From: Flammeovirgaceae bacterium
GTDB lineage: Bacteria > Bacteroidota > Bacteroidia > Cytophagales > Cyclobacteriaceae
Length of the DNA: 64,000 nucleotides
Reading direction: 5' to 3'
NCBI GenBank assembly: GCA_016709845.1
Contig: JADJMA010000023.1
Location: forward strand, 1 to 64,000
The translations under genes were made by a program, and so were the position numbers. The notes beneath the pieces were generated by a model. That model was not told where the DNA came from. It made no database searches and worked only from the letters and a program-made list of their open reading frames with translations. Shown here piece after piece: positions 59,985 to 64,000 of the stretch (the stretch's first letter is position 1; each line of letters opens with the position of its first letter).

Positions 59985-60803
59985 ATGAATACTTTAAAGT
60001 CGTTTAAAAAAGTAATGGATGACTTACCATCCGCAGACATAGCACCGGCTTTGTTTATAGGCCACGGCAGCCCGATGAACGCGATTGAGCAAAATGAATA
60101 CAATCGCTCGTGGGCGGAATTAGGAACCAAACTTCCCAAACCAAAAGCAATCCTAACGATCTCGGCACATTGGCTCACACGCGACACATGCGTTACTGCT
60201 ATGGAGCGGCCAAAAACTATTCACGACTTTGGCGGATTTCCGCAGGCACTGTTTGATCAGCAATATCCGGCTCCGGGTGCACCTGATTTTGCGGCCTTAA
60301 CGCAAAAGCTGGTTACCACCACAAACATTCGATCAGATTTAGAGTGGGGCCTCGACCATGGTACGTGGAGTTTTCTGTTGCCCATGTATCCGCAGGCCGA
60401 TATTCCGGTGTATCAGTTAAGTCTGGATTATTATAAACCGATGCGTTATCACTATGAGTTGGCTCTGGAACTTCGCGAACTTCGGAAGAAAGGGGTGATG
60501 ATCGTTGGCAGCGGAAACATTGTGCACAACTTGCGTATGATGAATTTTTCAGGCAAGCCGTACGATTGGGCAACCGAGTTTGATGAGAAGATTAAATCGT
60601 ATTTGCAAAACCAAAATCATGAAGGGATTATTCAGTATGATCAGTTAGGTGAGGTTGCAAAACTGGCTGTGCCCACCCACGATCATTACCTGCCGTTGCT
60701 TTATGCCATCGCGCAGCAAGACAAAGACGAGTCGCTTACTTTCTTCAATGAAAAAACAGAAATGGGATCGGTCAGTATGCGATCGTTTATCTTATCGCGA
60801 TAA
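59985..60803 (+). CDS. ygiD: LigB-type extradiol dioxygenase (DODA/YgiD-like)
   Basis: 272 aa from the ATG at 59985 (MNTLKSFKKVMDDLP); the earlier in-frame ATG adds a poor leader. Metal ligands are visible as His in PALFIGHGSPMNA and in ISAHWLTRD, and a late His in PTHDHYLPLLY; WGLDHGTWSFLLPMYPQADI and MIVGSGNIVHNLR are diagnostic of the YgiD/DODA branch. It opens DOPA-like catechol rings. Intact, with a monocistronic look. Confidence 0.9.
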   Translation: MNTLKSFKKVMDDLPSADIAPALFIGHGSPMNAIEQNEYNRSWAELGTKLPKPKAILTISAHWLTRDTCVTAMERPKTIHDFGGFPQALFDQQYPAPGAPDFAALTQKLVTTTNIRSDLEWGLDHGTWSFLLPMYPQADIPVYQLSLDYYKPMRYHYELALELRELRKKGVMIVGSGNIVHNLRMMNFSGKPYDWATEFDEKIKSYLQNQNHEGIIQYDQLGEVAKLAVPTHDHYLPLLYAIAQQDKDESLTFFNEKTEMGSVSMRSFILSR

Positions 60804-60840
60804 GCAAAGATTTTTTACGAATGTTTGCTTTGACGATTGA

Positions 60841-61293
60841 TTACTCGATCATCGTTCTTAACTCATTCTCAAGCCGGTCAAAGTTCTCTTCGTTTTTGTC
60901 CGCTACATAAGATTTTAATTTATTACACTCATCGGCTGAGTTAAAGAGTTGTTTGAAAATAATTTTAGTTGTTTCCTTTGTTACTTCTTCAAAGATTGCG
61001 ACTACTTGAAAAAGTGGTTTTTGAAAATCGCTTCAGGCAATGAGCGTTGGTTTGTCTATCTTTATAAACTCACATTCATTGACGTAGTTCCTTTTTCTGG
61101 TCCGTGCATAATAAAACTCCATTTACCGCCTACTCGAAAGTCGAACTCATTAAACGTATTTGTAAATCCATTTGGGCCCCACCAATTTTAAGATGATCAG
61201 GCTCGGACCAGACGCGCCAGGCTACTTCAATAGGTGCATGTACAATTCTTGAGCAGACATTTCACAATCAGGGGTTGGCGTTAAATTCGCCAT
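60841..61293 (-). CDS. AHSA1/SRPBCC-domain protein, heavily broken
   Basis: No long open frame, but three minus-strand frames together spell one: start [15 protein letters not shown] near 61293, [124 protein letters not shown], stop at 60841. This is an AHSA1-type SRPBCC domain ([11 protein letters not shown] and ANEENFDRL motifs) of 145-150 aa. At least four frame changes; it may be a true pseudogene or just poor sequence. Confidence 0.7.
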
Positions 61294-61524
61294 GGAATAA
61301 TATTTCAGACTATTTACAGTTTTGGTCGCCTCTTCTAGTTCATCACTGTTAACTTGTTCTATTTCCTAAAGTTTTGGCCTAGGAATTGGCAAAGATATGC
61401 AAGACAACCGGTAGAGTAACAATTGCAGTTATTAAAAAAGGAGAGAAGCTATTGAACTTTTGCTCTGTGCGTTGTCCTTGTGTGAATTGCGAATGTCCTT
61501 ATAGCTGTGTGGTCAACTACCATC

Positions 61525-61967
61525 TTACATATAAATCACTTTTACACTAATTGTTTTATTTTCCTTTAATTCGAAACTTGCTTTTGAGAAGTTTGGTTTA
61601 ATTTTCAATCCAATGGATTGAAAATTGAGAAGCCAAGGCCTTCTATCGGTAAAATAAATCCTTTGTCAATTTTGCCATTCTCGTTCTCATCGTGTAAGAT
61701 GTTAACTGCATATTTTCCTGATGGAATATTTTCAATAGTATGTAGAGGCCTGTTTGCTTTTTTGTTTTAAATATTTTGTAAACTCTATTTTTCATCAGGG
61801 ATTGTTCCGTCTTTGTTATACAGCGCAAACTGAACAATACCCTTTGAATTACGTAAATTCTTTACTTCTATAGTTAAACAATAAGTCGCCTTCTCGTTTT
61901 GAAAAGTATAAGAACTAAGCAGGAACGTAAGAAATAGTATGGCTATTGCCAGAAATACGGTTTTCAT
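61525..61967 (-). CDS. DUF2141 secreted protein (frameshifted)
   Basis: About 145 aa in three frames: signal peptide (MKTVFLAIAILFLTFLLSSY), then LTIEVKNLRNSKGIVQFALY and NKDGTIPDEK, KNRVYKIFKTK and TGLYI, then KLTKD-type residues, LPIEGLGFS, IGLKIKPNFSKASFELKEN and KTISVKVIYM with a stop at 61525. The NLRNxKG.v.fALYN start and the P.EG.GFSN end define DUF2141. It begins 5 bp behind the efflux pump gene, so it is likely its last operon member. Function unknown. Confidence 0.75.
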
Positions 61968-61972
61968 TTTTG

Positions 61973-64000
61973 CTATACCTCTTTTTGGGTACCAATTTTT
62001 TCTTTAGCAGTGTCCACTAAATAGTAAATGACTGGCACTAAGAATACGGTTAAAATTAAGGAAGAAAGCAACCCGCCAATAATTACCCAAGCCAATCCAT
62101 TTTTCCATTCGGCAGCTGTTCCTGTTGCCATGGCAATGGGCAGCATACCAACAACCATTGAAAGTGTTGTCATGAGGATAGGTCGCATACGTCCCTTCCC
62201 TGCGATAATTAATGCTTCTTTAAAATGTTTTCCTTCGGCTTTTAACTGGTTGGTAAAATCTACGATTAAAATTGCATTTTTAACCACTAAGCCCATTAGC
62301 ATAATTAAACCCAGTAAGGCAAATAAACTTAAATGGTTTAACGATAAATTCAATGCTAAAAAATGCCCCAATAATAGCTACCGGAATAGAAAATAAAACG
62401 ACAAAGGGGTACACAAAACTATCGTAGAGGGCTACCATTATCAGGTAAATTAATATGAAAGAAATAAGGAGTACAGAACCCAATGCACCAAAACTATCAT
62501 TCTGTCTTTTGATGTCGCTGCCCCAGGTCATTTGCATTCCAGTGGGTAACGGATTTTCTTTGATGTAAGCCACTACATCATCGGCTACAGTTCCTGAGGG
62601 CCTGCCTAGTGCATCGGCTGTGAGGGTTACAGCTGCTTGGCGATCTTTTCGTTCTAATAATGAAGGTGAATTATCTTGCTCTATATTGGCAAATTGCGAA
62701 ACTTCTACAGCTATTCCCATAGGGTTAATGATAGAAAGTTGTTGCACATCTTCGAAATTCTTTCGACTAAACTCATCTAACCATATTCTTACCGGATATT
62801 CTATTCCGTTTTCGGTTAAGGTGGAATCATCATTTCCTGTAAAAGCTGTTCTCAGGTTTATCCCACATAAGCGGTGTTGAGCCCAAGGCGTTGCATTTTA
62901 TCTTTGTCTGGAATTATTTTGTATTCGGGGCTACCAACTTCAACCGATAAACGCACATTATCTGCACCGGGTATTTTTTCTATAATTGTTTTTAAATCAT
63001 TACCACTTTGCATTACCAAATCCAAATTACTGCCACTCAACGTAATTTCGATAGGCGCAGTGCGGGGGATTAAACCCAAAGCAATCATCGAATAATTGAT
63101 GCTCGGAAATTTAAATTTCAATTCTTCCCGAAGCTTTTTCATAAATGTTTCTGTGGGTATATTTTCAATTTCCTTTTTAGCCTTCAGTTGAATGGTAAAT
63201 TCTGTTTTGTTAGCCGAACCAACGCCCAAGCTTCCAATACCCGTACTTGGCCCACCTATGTTGCTGAATACGGTTGAAACTTCAGCTTGATTGATGATAT
63301 AGGTTTCAATTTCAGTGGCAATCAAATTGTTTTGTTGTATTGAGGTTGATTTATCAAATTCCAAAGCCATCTTAAATTTTCCTGGTCGCCTGTTGCGATT
63401 AATTCTTTACCAATAATGCCTTGTTTCATCATACCTAAAGTCATTACAAAAAGTAACAGAACAATACCTGTAAAAATTAATTTATGGTTCAATACCCAAG
63501 TCAATAAACTACCATACCAAGTGATAAATTTCTCCAATTGATGTTCAAACCAAAGTAAGAAACGATTGAAAAAATTGGTGGGTTGCAAATCTTCTTTCTT
63601 TCCGATTCTGGAAGCCAACCAAGGCGTAAGCGTAAACCCAACCAATAAACTGGTGAGGGTAGAGGTGATTACCACTATCGAAAATTGTTTGAGCATATCA
63701 GCAACAAAAACCTGCAAGAAAAGAATGGGTAAGAAAACAACAACATCCACCAACGTGATGGACAAGGCAGCAAAGCCAATTTCCATGCGACCATCCATGG
63801 CAGCAGTTCGTTTTTCTTTCCTTTGTCTAAATGTTTTTGAATATTTTCTAAGACCACAACAGCATCATCAACCAAGATGCCTATGATTAAGGACATGGCC
63901 AGCAACGTCATTAAATTGAGCGTGTAACCCAACAACCACATTACGGCAAAGGCAGTAACTAACGAAGTGGGAATAGCTACGATTACAATTAATGAATTTC
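61973..64000 (-). CDS. RND efflux permease, HAE1/AcrB type, C-terminal part (5' end outside window, frameshifted)
   Basis: The gene runs in from beyond 64000. Pieces: 63675-63941 onward (IVIVAIPTSLVTAF, IGILVDDAVVVLENIQKHLD: the second helix bundle), 63322-63798 (GFAALSITLVDVVVFLPILF), 62858-63370 (periplasmic pore domain, ALEFDKSTSIQQNNLIATEI), 62280-62747 (pore domain 2 to helix, KENPLPTGMQMTWGSDIKRQ) and 61973-62371 (FALLGLIMLMGLVVKNAILI, GKGRMRPILMTTLSMVVGML). At least four frame changes. The VDDAVVVLENI and GLVVKNAILIVDF helices are those of hydrophobe/amphiphile pumps. It would work with a membrane-fusion protein and an outer-membrane channel encoded upstream. Confidence 0.88.

Noticed and set aside
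60949..61191. 80-codon plus-strand frame
   Set aside because: It is the reverse of the SRPBCC gene, which reads as a known family on the minus strand.

Overview
The window reads as chromosomal DNA of a Bacteroidota bacterium, most likely order Cytophagales. The signs are a type IX secretion (T9SS) C-terminal sorting domain, a gliding-motility-type C-terminal domain, SusD-era style lipoproteins and glycoside hydrolases (GH110, GH127), FISUMP and DUF2141 proteins, orphan MacB-like FtsX permeases, ECF sigma factors, TTG/GTG starts with almost no Shine-Dalgarno sequences, and TAnnTTTG-type -7 boxes. There is no rRNA, CRISPR array, phage or classical insertion sequence. One tRNA (anticodon CAT) is present. 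The most important caveat is quality: about twenty genes are broken by roughly fifty single-base frame changes, yet both sides of every break remain clearly homologous to one family. I read these as uncorrected long-read indels rather than true pseudogenes and give whole-gene spans.

Layout. 1-5.6 kb: the C-terminal part of an M14 carboxypeptidase, an FtsX/MacB-like permease and a secreted amidohydrolase. 5.6-13 kb is an AT-rich accessory stretch: a membrane-bound LuxR-type regulator with a small companion membrane protein, a lipoprotein esterase, an ECF sigma factor/membrane protein/secreted protein operon, a FISUMP protein, a broken membrane protein, and two families of dispersed intergenic repeats. 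12.9-17.6 kb: two SGNH hydrolases, the second (tesA) divergent from ybbA-ybbP as in E. coli. 17.6-20.9 kb: a very large secreted SBBP/PKD protein. 21-25 kb: an O-acetylation cassette (two SGNH hydrolases plus an MBOAT acyltransferase). 25-30 kb: GH110 alpha-galactosidase, a second MacB-like permease, a DinB-like protein. 30.6-34.4 kb: a YdcF-type protein and a TerB-FHA-ABCG fusion transporter. 34.5-42 kb: lipoprotein, response regulator, MFS protein, YncE/phosphoesterase fusion, GH127 arabinofuranosidase.

42.1-42.9 kb is the structurally strangest place: a GIY-YIG nuclease gene sits between two related terminator palindromes directly behind a tRNA-Met gene, and the other side of the tRNA carries an exact 85-bp tandem duplication that contains tRNA 5' halves whose D-loop is replaced by the same palindrome.

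42.9-64 kb is largely housekeeping: HAD phosphatase, M50 protease, a T9SS cargo protein, PASTA protein plus ddl (cell wall), an M43 metalloprotease, NifU-domain protein plus Mrp (Fe-S carrier), dnaG, ribBA, surE, priA, ygiD, then a decayed SRPBCC gene, DUF2141 and the C-terminal part of an RND efflux pump that runs off the window.
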